NCBI GenBank assembly: GCA_902728285.1
Contig: CACVBU010000738.1
Span: 2,333,491 to 2,397,490 of the forward strand
Origin: Clytia hemisphaerica
Taxonomy: Eukaryota > Cnidaria > Hydrozoa > Leptothecata > Clytiidae
DNA: 64,000 bases
Direction: 5' to 3'
The notes under the pieces were generated by a model. It searched no databases. It was not told the DNA's origin and saw nothing but the letters and a program-made list of their open reading frames with translations. Positions 39,301-49,051 of the stretch are shown in pieces. Every line of letters starts with the position of its first letter. The first letter of the stretch is position 1. The position numbers and the translations under genes are program-made.

Positions 39301-41435
39301 GTTTAACGGCGCTACATCATCAAAAGTATTGGACGAAAAGTAGATCTAGCGCTCTCAATGCATTTTCACCGCTATTGAGTAGTGCCGCCATTAGGGTACC
39401 AATTTCAAAAAAACTCCGATCAAAGATTTTGGTTGGCCGGGATTGGGTGACTTGGTCCAGGGATATTTAAAGGTCAGTGTGGCAAACCAACACCAATATT
39501 TGCAATGATCAAGCACTATCGGTGTTGGACTGGATTGTACTCTATAAATGTTTTGCAACAACAACATTAATAAGGGGAAACCCAAAGTATTATGATGTAA
39601 GAAGCCGGAGCTTAAACAAAATAGATGCTGGTTGACGTAAAAATCGTAAAAATTGTATCTAAAGAGAACAAGAAAAGTTACCTTGGCTTTGAGTCTTTGA
39701 ACATTGCATTATCAATCTATAAAGATAAAGGGGTTGACAAGGAGTCATAAATATACTTTAATAACCTCTCGAAAAGCATGTTACAAATTAAAGAGGTACT
39801 ACAGGAAAGTATCTCAAGATGAACCTTACAACTTTTGTAACCTCATAAGATAAACTAAAAAAAAAGTTAAAGAAAGTTCAACTTTTTTCAACCGTTACGA
39901 CAATTTTGACCAATGGAATTGCTTCATTTTTCAGCCGACCAATGACCTTACGTAAGAACGTTAAAAAATTGGAGTAAGTGAGTGGAGACCGGCCTTAAAA
40001 CCTTCAATATATACAGTACTTTCATAATTCGAGAGAATGTGGTTGTATTCCTCCTTTCCCGTTCGTTCGAGAGTCAAGATGTAGATTTTCCTTTTTTCTG
40101 TTATAGAACCGACACAAAAAGACTTACCAAAAAGATTTCTTCATGCTCCTGTAGCAAAGCTAGTAAAACTGCATTAACGTAGGCTTGATCTTTCAATCCC
40201 TCTAAACCTTCACCACATCGAAAAATATTTGGTCCAAAAACAATAGCCAATGCTAACGGTGTCATTTTATTAGTCTCTGATCCATTAGAAATGGTCAACA
40301 TAAAAGTACATAAATATTTCAATAAATGTGCATTGGCCGGTGGCATGCGTTTGACAAGTTCTTTGAATAAAGGTATTGCTTTATCTTTTTCTTTGCAATA
40401 TTGGTCTTGAATTTGAATGAATACTGGTTGCATATTGTCTGGAATAACAGGTTCAGATAGCTCTCGCAAAAACATTTTCAATAAACTGGCAGCAGCCGGG
40501 ACATCTCCAGTCTCCTCAAGATCAGCATCACCACATTTATCAAAAGCATTTTTTAAACGTTCAACAACTTTCATGTTTCCATTGACGCGAAATAAACCTT
40601 CCTGTTTTAGACCATGCATTTTCAGGTAATCACATATTCTGGATACTATAAGTGGTACTTCTGTTTTATCTCGATCATTTAAAAAATCCAGGGTGACACC
40701 TTAAACAAGAGAAATCCTAGCAATTAAGAGAATGCATTTTATTTTTAAAGAGGTGGACCCTCAATTCAGGCAATCATGCAACTTTTTTTCAAAATTCATG
40801 CATTCACACAAATTTTTCTCAAGTTTCATAGAAAACCAATTTTTCAGAAAATCGGGAAATTTGCATATAATCAGGGAAAAAAAAGGAAATTCATGTTTTC
40901 ACAAAAAAATTGCGTTGATTCACACATTCACCTCACTCACTTTCACGTTCACACAAGTTTTTTTCAATTCATGCATTCACTAATTTTTTTTCAATTTTCA
41001 CGCAACCGAAAAAGCTGATCAATTTGTTTACATCATAAATGATATACACTCCCTTTTCACAGACCTGGTGGGATTTTATAAGCCAGTGGGGGTAAAAATA
41101 ATGGACAAAAACTCGATGGGGATCAATATCCCCATGTTTTATGGCTGGCGAATTAATTATTTTCAGTGGGGACAAAAATTGGAGTATAGTTTTCCACTGG
41201 GGACAATATTTTGACCAAGAAGAAGAAGAATGGGGTGTTAATATTATTGCAAAACAAAATACTTACCAAATACCCTGTTTGGTGAAGGTGCAGCTTTTCC
41301 ACGTGTAACTTTGGGAGAAGATAACATACGTTTCATTTTTGAAGATAAGGATGTTGAACTGTCGTTGCGTGGTGAAGTGACATTACCATTTGCGTGGTTT
41401 GATTCAGGTAACCCAACCTGAAGATACTTAGAGGG
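21345..41435 (-). CDS. FAM13: FAM13-type RhoGAP protein (25 exons, about 925 aa without its 5' end)
   Basis: Rho GTPase-activating protein. Exons, 5' to 3': 41267-41435, 40128-40699, 39682-39716, 39080-39143, 38345-38526, 37077-37145, 36612-36708, 35568-35601, 35265-35389, 31418-31456, 30862-30924, 30096-30163, 29572-29710, 28858-28934, 27432-27478, 26858-26916, 26450-26522, 24573-24650, 24176-24282, 23820-23903, 23559-23639, 22844-22907, 22196-22421, 21733-21889, 21345-21413 (TGA at 21345-21347). All have GT-AG borders and matching phases, and the total is a multiple of three. The RhoGAP domain is at about residues 57-240 with arginine finger GLFRVNG. A Ser/Arg-rich middle follows, then STVKEHLF, a coiled-coil segment (LKRVISNFENEF), LLQYENIHGRP, PIYDRYRKIKRL, and the C-terminal LKDFEDEF, VQKEDR and KLRLLEALISKR blocks. 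These blocks and their order are those of vertebrate FAM13A/B. The start codon lies upstream of 41435 (see 48980-49051). Introns are loaded with MITEs. Confidence 0.9.
23000..23241. mobile_element. hAT-like MITE family E, copy 3 (diverged)
   Basis: It lies in a FAM13 intron. The flanks GTAAAAAA (22992-22999) and GTAAAATA (23242-23249) are an 8-bp target duplication with one mismatch. The internal blocks (TTTGATCAGAG, GTAGATCTAGCGCTCT, GGTACCAATTTC) match the better-preserved copies at 27534-27803 and 39194-39479. Confidence 0.7.
23323..23528. mobile_element. MITE family J, copy 1 (TTTCGCGAAAATTAATCC)
   Basis: The inverted ends contain GGATTAAAT ... GCGAAAATTAATCC, and internal words TTCGCGA are repeated on both strands. 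A better-preserved relative lies at 60921-61192. It is located in a FAM13 intron. The target duplication is unclear. Confidence 0.5.
25440..26311. mobile_element. non-autonomous DNA element, GGACATG(T)n ends, ATAA target duplication
   Basis: The left end GGACATG followed by a T9 run and ACTGTACCAAAAT is mirrored at the right end (ATTTTGGTACAGT, A-run, CATGTCC). ATAA directly flanks both ends (25436-25439, 26312-26315). The roughly 870-bp interior has no coding frame. It is located in a FAM13 intron. Confidence 0.65.
27534..27803. mobile_element. hAT-like MITE family E, copy 2
   Basis: GTTCTTCT is perfectly duplicated at 27526-27533 and 27804-27811. The terminal inverted repeats of about 27 bp contain ACCTTTATATATCCCTGGAC and CTTGGTCCAGGGATATATAA. 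It lies in a FAM13 intron. The 8-bp duplication points to the hAT superfamily. Non-coding. Confidence 0.8.
29398..29542. mobile_element. pogo/Tigger-like MITE, copy 2
   Basis: TA at 29396-29397 and 29543-29544. The ends CACTGGAGTCTCC and, inverted, CAGTTGAGTCTCC frame a 145-bp interior carrying AACTCGAA words. It ends only about 30 bases from the donor side of the FAM13 exon at 29572-29710. Confidence 0.7.
29885..30060. mobile_element. pogo/Tigger-like MITE, copy 3
   Basis: TA at 29883-29884 and 30061-30062. The ends CAGTTGATTCCC and, inverted, CAGTCAAATCTC carry the subterminal CTAATTC-A words of the family. It is located between FAM13 exons 29572-29710 and 30096-30163. Confidence 0.65.
30385..30815. 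mobile_element. MITE with CACAGTCGAAAAGAAT ends, carrying a second small inverted repeat
   Basis: The left end CACAGTCGAAAAGAATTACG and its continuation GGGTAATCAGGAC are mirrored at the right end (GTCCTGATTACCC...GCGACCGTG). Inside, at 30607-30702, a smaller inverted repeat has GGCCTTTTCATAAAT and ATTTATGAAAAGGTC arms. That inner unit recurs as single ends at 53568 and 60858 (AGACCTTTTCATAAATTACG). No clear target duplication is visible for the outer element. Confidence 0.55.
31824..32043. mobile_element. diverged relative of the TATAAGAAC MITE
   Basis: It opens with TTTATAAGAACAATTTTATA and CGAGGCTGAAAA, as at 9707, and ends with TTACTGGTTC. An A17 run lies inside. It is located in the long FAM13 intron between 31456 and 35265. 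Confidence 0.4.
32551..32953 (-). repeat. tRNA-derived SINE, split by an inserted hAT-like MITE
   Basis: Read on the minus strand, the head contains TAGCTCAGTTAGTAGAGC, a canonical Pol III A box, and GGTTCGATCCC, a canonical B box. In the window they are separated by 150 bp of foreign sequence (32775-32924); without it, box spacing equals that of a tRNA gene. The body continues with a non-tRNA core and ends in a TACCTACC tail (32551-32564). It is located in a FAM13 intron, transcribed in the same sense as the gene. Confidence 0.75.
32775..32924. mobile_element. 150-bp hAT-type MITE inserted in the SINE promoter
   Basis: Terminal inverted repeats CAGTGTTGCAAC and CAGTGTTCCAAC are the classic short hAT terminus. 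GCTCTA directly flanks both ends (32769-32774 and 32925-32930); 6 bp match where hAT normally leaves 8, so the outermost bases have drifted or the duplication is offset. It lies within the A-box region of the SINE, splitting its internal promoter. Confidence 0.75.
33715..33960. repeat. AATTCCG-rich degenerate repeat
   Basis: The words AATTCCG, ATTTCCG and their variants occur more than ten times within 250 bp, without a fixed period. It is followed by a C10 run (about 33980). Located in a FAM13 intron. Probably a decayed satellite or an arm of an old fold-back element. Confidence 0.45.
34683..34924. mobile_element. TTAA-flanked MITE (piggyBac- or Kolobok-like), copy 1
   Basis: TTAA sits at 34679-34682 and 34925-34928. 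The ends AGGCCGGACTCCACTTTCGC and, inverted, GGCCGGTCTCCATTTCGC carry GCGCGA just inside. A TTAA target duplication is characteristic of the piggyBac and Kolobok superfamilies. Located in a FAM13 intron. Confidence 0.7.
35666..35827. mobile_element. pogo/Tigger-like MITE, copy 4 (decayed)
   Basis: The ends CAGTACTTTCACTAATTTGA and GTTCGAATTAGCGAGTGTAA preserve the subterminal words of the family (TAATTCGAAC) but not a clean TA duplication. Immediately beyond (about 35955-36150) a further TAACTCGAG / GAGTTAGGG-containing remnant of the same type is recognisable. Confidence 0.5.
38717..38736. repeat. short TTAGGG interstitial telomere-like tract
   Basis: AGTTAGGGTTAGGGTTAAGG, about two and a half TTAGGG units, is embedded among three copies of TTGTCGTTCTTT (38701-38780). 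It could have arisen by break repair or by chance in a small tandem repeat. Confidence 0.4.
38840..38892. repeat. 21-bp tandem repeat, 2.5 units
   Basis: GAGGGATATTGATTGGTGTTG is repeated twice, then partially. Located in a FAM13 intron. Confidence 0.6.
39194..39479. mobile_element. hAT-like MITE family E, copy 1
   Basis: TGGCAAAC is perfectly duplicated at 39186-39193 and 39480-39487. The terminal repeats begin CACTGACCTTTATAT and continue through the TCCCTGGACCAAG word. The interior (GTAGATCTAGCGCTCTCAAT and TTTAACGGCGCTACATCATC) matches copies 2 and 3. Located in a FAM13 intron. Confidence 0.85.
39845..39994. mobile_element. TTAA MITE, copy 2 (right part only)
   Basis: From about 39864 it matches the right two-thirds of the element at 34683-34924, including ACGACAATTT and CAATGGAATTGCTTCA, and ends GGAGACCGGCC next to TTAA (39995-39998). 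The left terminus is missing. Confidence 0.6.
40128..40699 (-). CDS. FAM13: FAM13 exon encoding nearly the whole RhoGAP domain
   Basis: This 572-nt exon carries almost the whole catalytic domain, which stimulates GTP hydrolysis on Rho-family GTPases. It opens in phase with the upstream exon across a split glycine codon (VFG / VTLDFL). Conserved features: TEVPLIVSRICDYL, the arginine finger in EGLFRVNG, LLKMFLRELSEPVIP, and the Asn-containing LAIVFGPNIF block. The acceptor reads TTTAAG at 40700-40705 and the donor GTAAGT begins at 40127. The ATG at 40617-40619 inside the exon is not the start, because the coding sequence continues upstream in frame. Confidence 0.93.
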
Positions 41436-41473
41436 CTAAAAAGTAAAAGAAGAGAGCTGTTACAGGAGTAATT

Positions 41474-42170
41474 GTGACTCCCCAAGCGATTTGAAGTACA
41501 CAAAAGTCCGATCGGCTAAAGCGGGTAAAAGACCGGTCTCATAGCGGGCGAAGTGAAATTTCAAGCGGCCTAACATTTTAGAAGATCGGCCATGAAGCGG
41601 CCAATGGAATTTTTCCAAAAACGGCCTCAAGGCCTCTATTAGAGGCTTTTCTTGATCTAGAGATCGGCCTATTTAGCGGCCAGCAGCCTATTTAGCGGCC
41701 AGCGGCCTCTCTCCTCGCGGTTAAAAGGCCGCTATAAATGTTTGCCGGTGACCGACGTAAACAAAAATAAACAGAAAAGTATATTTTGCAGAACGATTTA
41801 ACCACAAAAATGGAGGAAGCAATCTAGAATTCGGTTCATTCCTAAAATTATCTTTATCCGGAAAATTCTGCTGATTGTTGCAAAAAAACATAAACAAAAT
41901 CGGTAAGTACATATTGCAGATCGACTCATCTTTCAATTCAACCATGGAAACGCTAAGGACCGCTAATGGCCGCTAAGGGCCGCTGTTACCGGCTTAAAAC
42001 TTACTATGTGGCTGCTTAACTATGACCGCATTTAATAAGCAGCCTCGCATCGGCCTTCTTCAATATCCGAGCGGCCCAAACGGTAAAAAGACCTGTCGAG
42101 TAGAGGCCAAGGAAGAACGGTCTTTTTACCGATCGGACTTTTATGTACTTCAAATTGCTTGGGGAGTCAC
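41474..42170. mobile_element. MITE with GTGACTCCCCAAGC ends, AATT flanks
   Basis: The terminal inverted repeats of about 50 bp begin GTGACTCCCCAAGC and continue ATTTGAAGTACA, then AAAAGTCCGATCGG. AATT occurs directly at both borders (41470-41473, 42171-42174). The interior is rich in CGGCC/GCGGCC words, including GGCCGCTAA-like repeats near 41950-41985. It starts 38 bases upstream of the first certain FAM13 exon. No coding capacity. Confidence 0.75.
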
Positions 42171-42174
42171 AATT

Positions 42175-45100
42175 TTGCAAATTTCAACCCTAAATGCCAC
42201 CAAGTGATCTGGATTGAGTTTACCAGGAAGAATTGAATGAAGTCATATTGTCTTTGAGAATATCAATACAAAAACATTAGACATTTTGATGTCAATTAAC
42301 ACCTTGTGAACTCTAACCTAGTCTCCTAGCATTTGCATAATGTTTATGGATTGAAGCTTTGAAAGACCTCCTCAAAAGTGTACTCGACAGAGGGAGATGA
42401 TAACACATTTACTGTTCCACATGATGGGAAATTTATTGTATTATCAACATTTTTCCCAATTCATTTGGAGAATTTAAAAAATAGAAGGACAAGATTATTT
42501 TATGCAAAGTAACTTATAAACCCTTTAACCAGGTTTGAGTCAGTATCACCAAAACTTGGCTGAAAAATTGGTGTATGCAAAAAGTACCCTTTAACAACTT
42601 TGAGTCAATATAAAAACACAAACACTCGTTAAAATAAAATAATGAAATAAAAATTTGAAGATTGACATTACAGAGTCATGTGCACCCATATGCTCCATTC
42701 AACGATTCAACCATACATAACGCAAAGTGACGTGCAACAAAACAAACAAAAAACAATCCAATCCAATGGTTTAGTACAACTTGTTTGGTAGGTTTTGATT
42801 TATCTAGCCCATGTTTTGATCTTCAGTTTGATTTATAGTTAGTATGAGCTGAAAACAACAGTATTTTGAAAATCAATAGTTGGATGACAGCTAAAATAAA
42901 AAGTTAAATTAGAGTTTACCCCTCATTATAAAATCTAAAACAAGAAATTAAAAATAAATACAACCCTGTTGACCATTTTCAGTTGGGAAATTCACGTATA
43001 ATTTTTTAAAGTTTTTCATCAATATACAAACACATGAAGCCCAATTATTACTGCAGAAATGTGAACATCATTTTCCATTTTCAATCTAATGGGTAACAAA
43101 AATTTAAATAGATAACCAATCTTGCCTTGATCCTGATACTACGAAAATGTGTGTAAAATCATTGCTACCACTTTTCATGACAGTAATACTACACAAAAAA
43201 TGATTGATAGGCAATACTCATTATTCACCTTAATCCACTTTTCGATTATATGAGAGATCTAAACATTCTATTAGCTCAATCTATTAATTCACAAAAAGGA
43301 AGTTGTGTTAAACACAAATTCTTGACAAGCTTTTCTTAAGCCGATCAATGAATAGTTTTATCATGTTTGACATCTACATAATTAGCTCTGGTATGAGAAT
43401 GCAATTAAAACCAGATTAAGATATCAAGATTATTTTGATTGATATGTACTTTAAAAAGAAGTGAAACATTATTGAAAAAGAAAAGAGGGTATACTAGAGA
43501 CTCAACACTGAAAATCAAGTTTTTTTTCAGCAAATTTTATTTGGGACTAATTGGAACAATTTTAATAAAGCTAAAATTTCAGATATCAGATCGATTTTGA
43601 TGAGAAATAAAACAATTTGAAACCCTAAAGTACTAAAGCTATGACAGGCCATATTTTAGAAAGGCAGGGCAGCGCCCATTGGTGGCCAAAAAGGGCACTT
43701 TTTCTTTTGCTTTTCTGCTGAAAGTCTGTTTTTTACCAAAATTTTAGTGTTTTCAGGAGAGGCAGCGTCCAATGACCGGACGCTAAAAGGGCATGAAAAA
43801 TGGCCTGCACGATACAACCTACAAGAAAATTTGACCATATTTTTAGGAAAACACACAGAACTATAAATTCACACCTATCCATTTTGTATTTGGAAGGGAG
43901 CTTTTAGAAGAGGTGATTTGAAGTTTCTCCCTTAAAGTGGTCTTTAGTGGGTTGGACTACTGATCTCCCACTACCTGACTGGAGCGAGCTTCCTATACAA
44001 AACAAAATATGTCCAGCTTAAGAGCTGACTAGTTCGCCATCTTGTTTTGTATTTTATTTTGGTTGTCAACAGCAAGAATAAGATTCGAATGTTTTGAAAT
44101 TTGAACGTTTGAAAATCTAGTGTAAAACTGGAAACAATATTTTTTATCGGACATACTTTTACGGGAAATCTGTAAGCCATTAGTCATTCTAGTGTGTAAA
44201 GGAATTTGATATTAGACTGGAGAACTAGGTAACAAAATAAATCTTTGTGATATGTTCCAAACATTTCAATATGAAATCAGGCTAATAAAACATTGAGTCA
44301 AATAACAACTCTCACCTCTTTTCCAAAAAAAGAGGATAAACATATTAAATAAAAGATAATGTTTTTAATATCAAAAAATGTTCAAGATAAAATAATAAAA
44401 CATATTTATAAAGAAAGTAAAATCACACAAACAAGTCTAGTTTTGTTGGCTCAAAATTATTAGGATGCAATTGAATATATGTAAAATCAAGATATAATAT
44501 TGAGGTACAATCAACAGGAAAAGGTCTTAGAGCTTCAATCCTTTCTAACCATATCTGATAACTTGTATATCAAAAATTATGGTCAAAAAATGTTCTATTA
44601 AATCTTTTTCAACACAAGAACTAGAAATTTCACATTTACAATGATGAGAAAATCATAATGAATCATTTTCACTCAACCAAACTTGAACTAAACATTATCA
44701 TCATTAGTCTAGCTTTAGTCTCTAGAAGTACATGGATGGATCAAAACATTAGCTTCCTTTCAAAAATATCGGAATGTTTTGAGAGACTTTCTTTACAAAG
44801 ATTCAGAAAAAAGATAACAAATCTTTTATGTCAATAATCATTCATCCAATCTAATTCCATGTCAGTGCCGTTACTTTGTAATGTAAATAAACCTCAAAAC
44901 ATAAGATGACAGACGAGATAACATTTTCATTCTTATCAAAAATATTTAAAAACATGTTCAAAGCTTGACATAAAACATGTGCAGCTACAAGTATAATTTC
45001 TAAAGTCAAAAAAAAAACGAAAATAAAAAAGAATCCATGCAACAATCACAGTAATCACAGAAAACAACTTGAATGGCATATGCAGGAAGATACAATCATG

Positions 45101-46425
45101 CTTAATTGGTAGATACTTCATTCAAACAAAACAATTAAAACAATTATTAAAAACGAGACCCATCTCTTTATTAAAAATAGAGTAAAAGAAATCCGACAAG
45201 GATAATTATAAAGAACACAGTTCAACATTGCCAGTTTTTTTTAAACAGATTGAAACCAATTATATGGTATTATAGATAGATATTATTTGATATTTACTGA
45301 ATATATAGAATTTTTTTATATTGGCCTCTGCAAACTATGGACTCTACACGATAGCCTTATAGTACTGCAGGCATCGAAATAAGGGATAGAAAGTGCATTG
45401 CAATTTTTTGATAAGCATGATTTTGCATCCTAAAATGGATCAATTTTCAATTTTTTAGCTTGTAAGTAATCCAAAAACGCATCGCGAATTGCAAAATGCG
45501 ATACGCTAATTCGATCCCTGTACTGTAGATTAATCTCCATGTGTTCAATTTTTATCTTACTGTGTTTCATATAACTTATAATTTTAAGCGTCCACCTGTC
45601 GCCAAACTTAAAAGTACACCATTAGGTTTACAAAGTTTAAAAATGTCAAATAGCCTAGTGATATTGTGTATATGTACTTTTTAACCTGGCGCGCGGACAC
45701 TGGTATAGAAAATCAATAGATACCTTCAATATTCCAGGATTACGATTTTACCAGCTTTTTTGAAATTTCTACATCGCTTACCCAAAATCCACAACCTTTT
45801 TTACCTTATAGAAGATGGAAGTTAGAGTTTTCAGGGTTCAGAAAAAAATTGTCGAAATATTTTCATCTCACAGGATAAATTCTCAACAACAAAATATATC
45901 TTTGTGTCAATGGGTTTTTTCTGGTGTTCTTCCTTCAAGGAATAACGAATATCACTTTCTTTTTCCCCTTGATAGTTTGAGAGAAAAATGTTTAGCTCAA
46001 AAACTCCCATAGGAATTCCAATACAAAGCCTGATTGGTTAATTTTAGAACAGCTTCAAGAAAGTCATAATGGCAGATAATAAAGTTTCTGATGACGAAAT
46101 GTGTGGAATTTGACAATGCTGATGGCTTGTTGATTCTGTAATTAACATAAAGAGAACAGGTAAATATAACTTTTTCTAACCAAGGATTTGAAGAGGTACA
46201 CAGCTCACTGCTTGTAGAGTCATTACGTAATGTTTTCACAGCTGGAGTCAAAAAGGTAGGTATTGTGTCTAGCAAAAGGTCTATTTTAGTGTACGCATAT
46301 GAGGATTTTAGTGTGCATATGAGGATTTCTCAAACTGTCATTAAATAATGCAAATTGAACAGTTTTATTCCTCCAAGCATTTCATTTGGGCATCTTTAAA
46401 GGTTAGTAAACATCACATTTCTAGA
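42175..46425. other. long AT-rich stretch without recognised genes
   Basis: No exon with plausible borders, no RNA gene. One small tandem pair, GGCAGCGCCCATTGGTGGCC / GGCAGCGTCCAATGACCGGA, each followed by AAAAGGGCA, occurs at about 43664-43795. If the candidate FAM13 first exon at 48980-49051 is right, this is its first intron. Confidence 0.4.
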
Positions 46426-46962
46426 CAGTTAGTCACACTAGGAAATCAAGCTTTCAGAAAAAACAACATCAGTCATCTACAGGATGTATTTGCAACAACA
46501 AGGATGAGAGTTACCTGAATCAAGATCAAGATCCCAATTAAGACAATTAATTATTTATTGAGAATTGAAATGAAACAAAATGGCAGATTGCTAAACCTGC
46601 AGCAGCCAATCAACCAGCCAGATTTTGCCATTTAATTCCTGAGACAGCGCTTCGATTTGTTAGGCCTTGATTATACGATAAAGTAAAAATAATTCTGCAC
46701 ACATAAACGCGCCATTGTTTGTGGTCCAGCAAAATTTCCGGGAAAAAGCCTATCTGGCAGTGCGCAGATCTAGGTGAGTGTCTACTCCCCCATGGATCTT
46801 TGTTTGTTGTTTTGTAGTTGTTCTTCAAATTAGTTTTCAGGGTTGGCTTGGTTCAAATTTTAGGTAATTTCTCATAGTTTTTGAAAATGTTAAAGTTTTG
46901 CGGCACATTCTTTTGCTTGTGAGTGAAGTAAACGATAAAGCGCTGCTAATCTTTGATAACTG
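46426..46962. mobile_element. MITE family D, copy 2
   Basis: It starts CAGTTAGTCACACTAGGAAA and follows copy 1 for about 500 bp (shared blocks include ACATCAGTCATCTACAGGAT and AGTGAAGTAAACGATAAAGC). The right end is eroded: the GGCGGGACGCTAG segment seen in the other copies is deleted and the element stops near GATAACTG. Confidence 0.65.
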
Positions 46963-47114
46963 CCAGACACCAACACCATGAGGCAGATTACCTTCATATT
47001 ACACCATCGTTTTGCATAAGATTCTTGTGACTTTTTCAGGATTTTTCTGCTATTTTCCCCGTATAACAGACATGAGATTGAAAAGGGTTTTTTCCAAAGG
47101 TATAGAAAATCTTG

Positions 47115-47372
47115 CAGTTAGTCACACTAGGAAATCAAGCTTTCAGAAAAAACAACATCAGTCATCTACAGGATGCATTTGCAACAACAAGGATGAGAGT
47201 TACCTGAATCAAATTTGCAAGACAATTAATTAAAACTTTGTTAATTAAAGTTCGAAACTTTAGAAGTTTTGCGGCGCATTTTTTTTGGCTTGAGAGTCAG
47301 GTAAACGATATAGCGCTTTCGCAGCATTAATCTTTGATACGCATTTCGGCGGGACGCTAGTGTGACTAACTG
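47115..47372. mobile_element. MITE family D, copy 3 (short form)
   Basis: A complete 258-bp copy with CAGTTAGTCACACTAG at the left and its exact inverse CTAGTGTGACTAACTG at the right. It lacks the middle part present in copies 1 and 2, so it is an internal-deletion derivative. Copy 2 begins less than 700 bp away. Confidence 0.75.
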
Positions 47373-47424
47373 TCTGTTTTGTGCTTACAAAACTGGCTAA
47401 CTTTCCTAGCTCAGTTTTCAACTA

Positions 47425-48500
47425 CCATGAGTGGTCCTAAATCCGACAGCCCGACCTAAATCCGATGGGGTCTTTCAAAGATACAAACTAAGATAAAAAC
47501 AAACCTTTTGTTATTTCGACATAGCTGTAGGCTGGTCTTCGAAATAAAAAATCAAACATAAACAAGTACATACGAAAGTTATCAATCAATCACTAAATTG
47601 TACTCTCCCTATCACGTCACAGATTGTTGAAATGTAAGAAACGTGAAGTGGGTTTTTTTTCGAAAAGAAAACTTTAACGATGTAGTCACTAAAAACTAAT
47701 TAGCATGCTTTCATTCAACGGAACAAAGATATCTAAATCAAAACAACATTTTGCTCGCGAGGAATTTTTTAGTAGACCTTTTTACCGTGAACCGAAAATA
47801 ATAAAAAGAACCCGGTTTCCTTTTTAATTTAATGTGACCGCCATACTGACCATCACGGCGTGCGGCCTCTTAGCGCCTAGAGCGTGTGTTTTTGATAAAT
47901 AAGGAAGGGAAACCAGGCCTAAGCGCGCGAATTATTTTTATCACGTGACTTGAAGCGTAATAAAGTTGTAAAATTTTAATGATGGACACGGAAGTTTGTA
48001 TGCGTTTTGTGTGCTGTGTAAAACTGCTTATAATTTGGCTGTTTTTTTTTAATTGAAAGGATTGCAAAGTTTATTGAACTTCTAGTTTGATGGATGAACT
48101 TGTTTGATTAGAATGATACCAAGAATTTCATTCAAGGTTTGTTTTGATTACTTTACAGATCCGGTGTCGACTTTAGAAGACGCATGTCGATATTAGACGA
48201 TTCTACAGTAATTGCTTCTTATACAAAACATGATTTTTTATTACAAAATTGTTAACGTTTTAAACACAAGCAACGGATTCAGAATAATAGGTAGTTATCA
48301 CACTTTTTTTATCACATCAATTGACATCTTGACATTTTAGTCATCTTGTTAGATGTTTTGTTTCAAGAGTTCTTGCAATATAGTTTATTGTTCAACTTGG
48401 AGAGGGAATCTTCGTAAACATAGAATTTTTTTCATAGCAGTTATTATTTGGGGGGTCGGATTTAGGCAGGCAGGGCTGTCGGATTTAGGACCACTCACGG
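47425..48500. mobile_element. MITE family C, copy 2, inverted and enlarged
   Basis: TA at 47423-47424 and 48501-48502. The ends match copy 1 in opposite orientation (CCATGAGTGGTCCTAAATCC; inverted right end CCGTGAGTGGTCC). It is about 600 bp longer than copy 1. The extra DNA, about 47510-48215, ends in TGTCGATATTAGACGATTC, a family-B-like terminal motif, so another B-type element has probably inserted here with local deletion. Confidence 0.7.
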
Positions 48501-48979
48501 TACTGTCCTGGTCTTATCTTTTTACCACGATAGAAAAGTGGCAGAGGAATCTTATGGGAGAATGGGAATCTTATGCAGCATAAGGATGGTAGTGGAAGTA
48601 TTGCTATTGGCCTCCAAAAGACAATCTTTACTGGTCCTAGATTTTATCTAAAAATAAAAAACTTGTGATACATTCTATTCAAGCTCGAACCACCATCAGA
48701 CCATGCATAAAACAGTTAAAATTGAAATTTGGCATTTTGACACAACCTGATTATTATAAATTATAAGTAGACAAGTGGAAAAGCAGAAAAAAAAATAAAT
48801 TTGAATTTGCTTTGTATTGTAAACTAAAAAAGACAGTTACATAATCAGCTTTATCAAAAACATACTTCTTAGCAAAATAAGATACACAACGATTAAAACC
48901 ACAAACATTAGCATTCTAGGAATCTACATACAACATGAGGAGCATAATGCAAAAGTGTTTGATTTTCATCACTGCATAC

Positions 48980-49051
48980 CAACCATGAAACGCCAGAGTG
49001 TTTTCGAACCACCCGAGAAAAAATTGTTTCCGCCACCGCGAAGTCCGCCAT
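48980..49051 (-). CDS. candidate first coding exon of FAM13 (24 codons)
   Basis: An ATGGCGGAC start in strong context opens a 72-nt frame (MADFAVAETIFSRVVRKH...) that ends at TTG followed by a GTATGC donor, in phase 0. The first certain FAM13 exon (41267-41435) starts in phase 0, so the two would join in frame over a first intron of about 7.5 kb. Nothing else on the minus strand between them looks like a first exon. The link is inference from phase and promoter context only; the exon could belong to another transcript. Confidence 0.35.
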
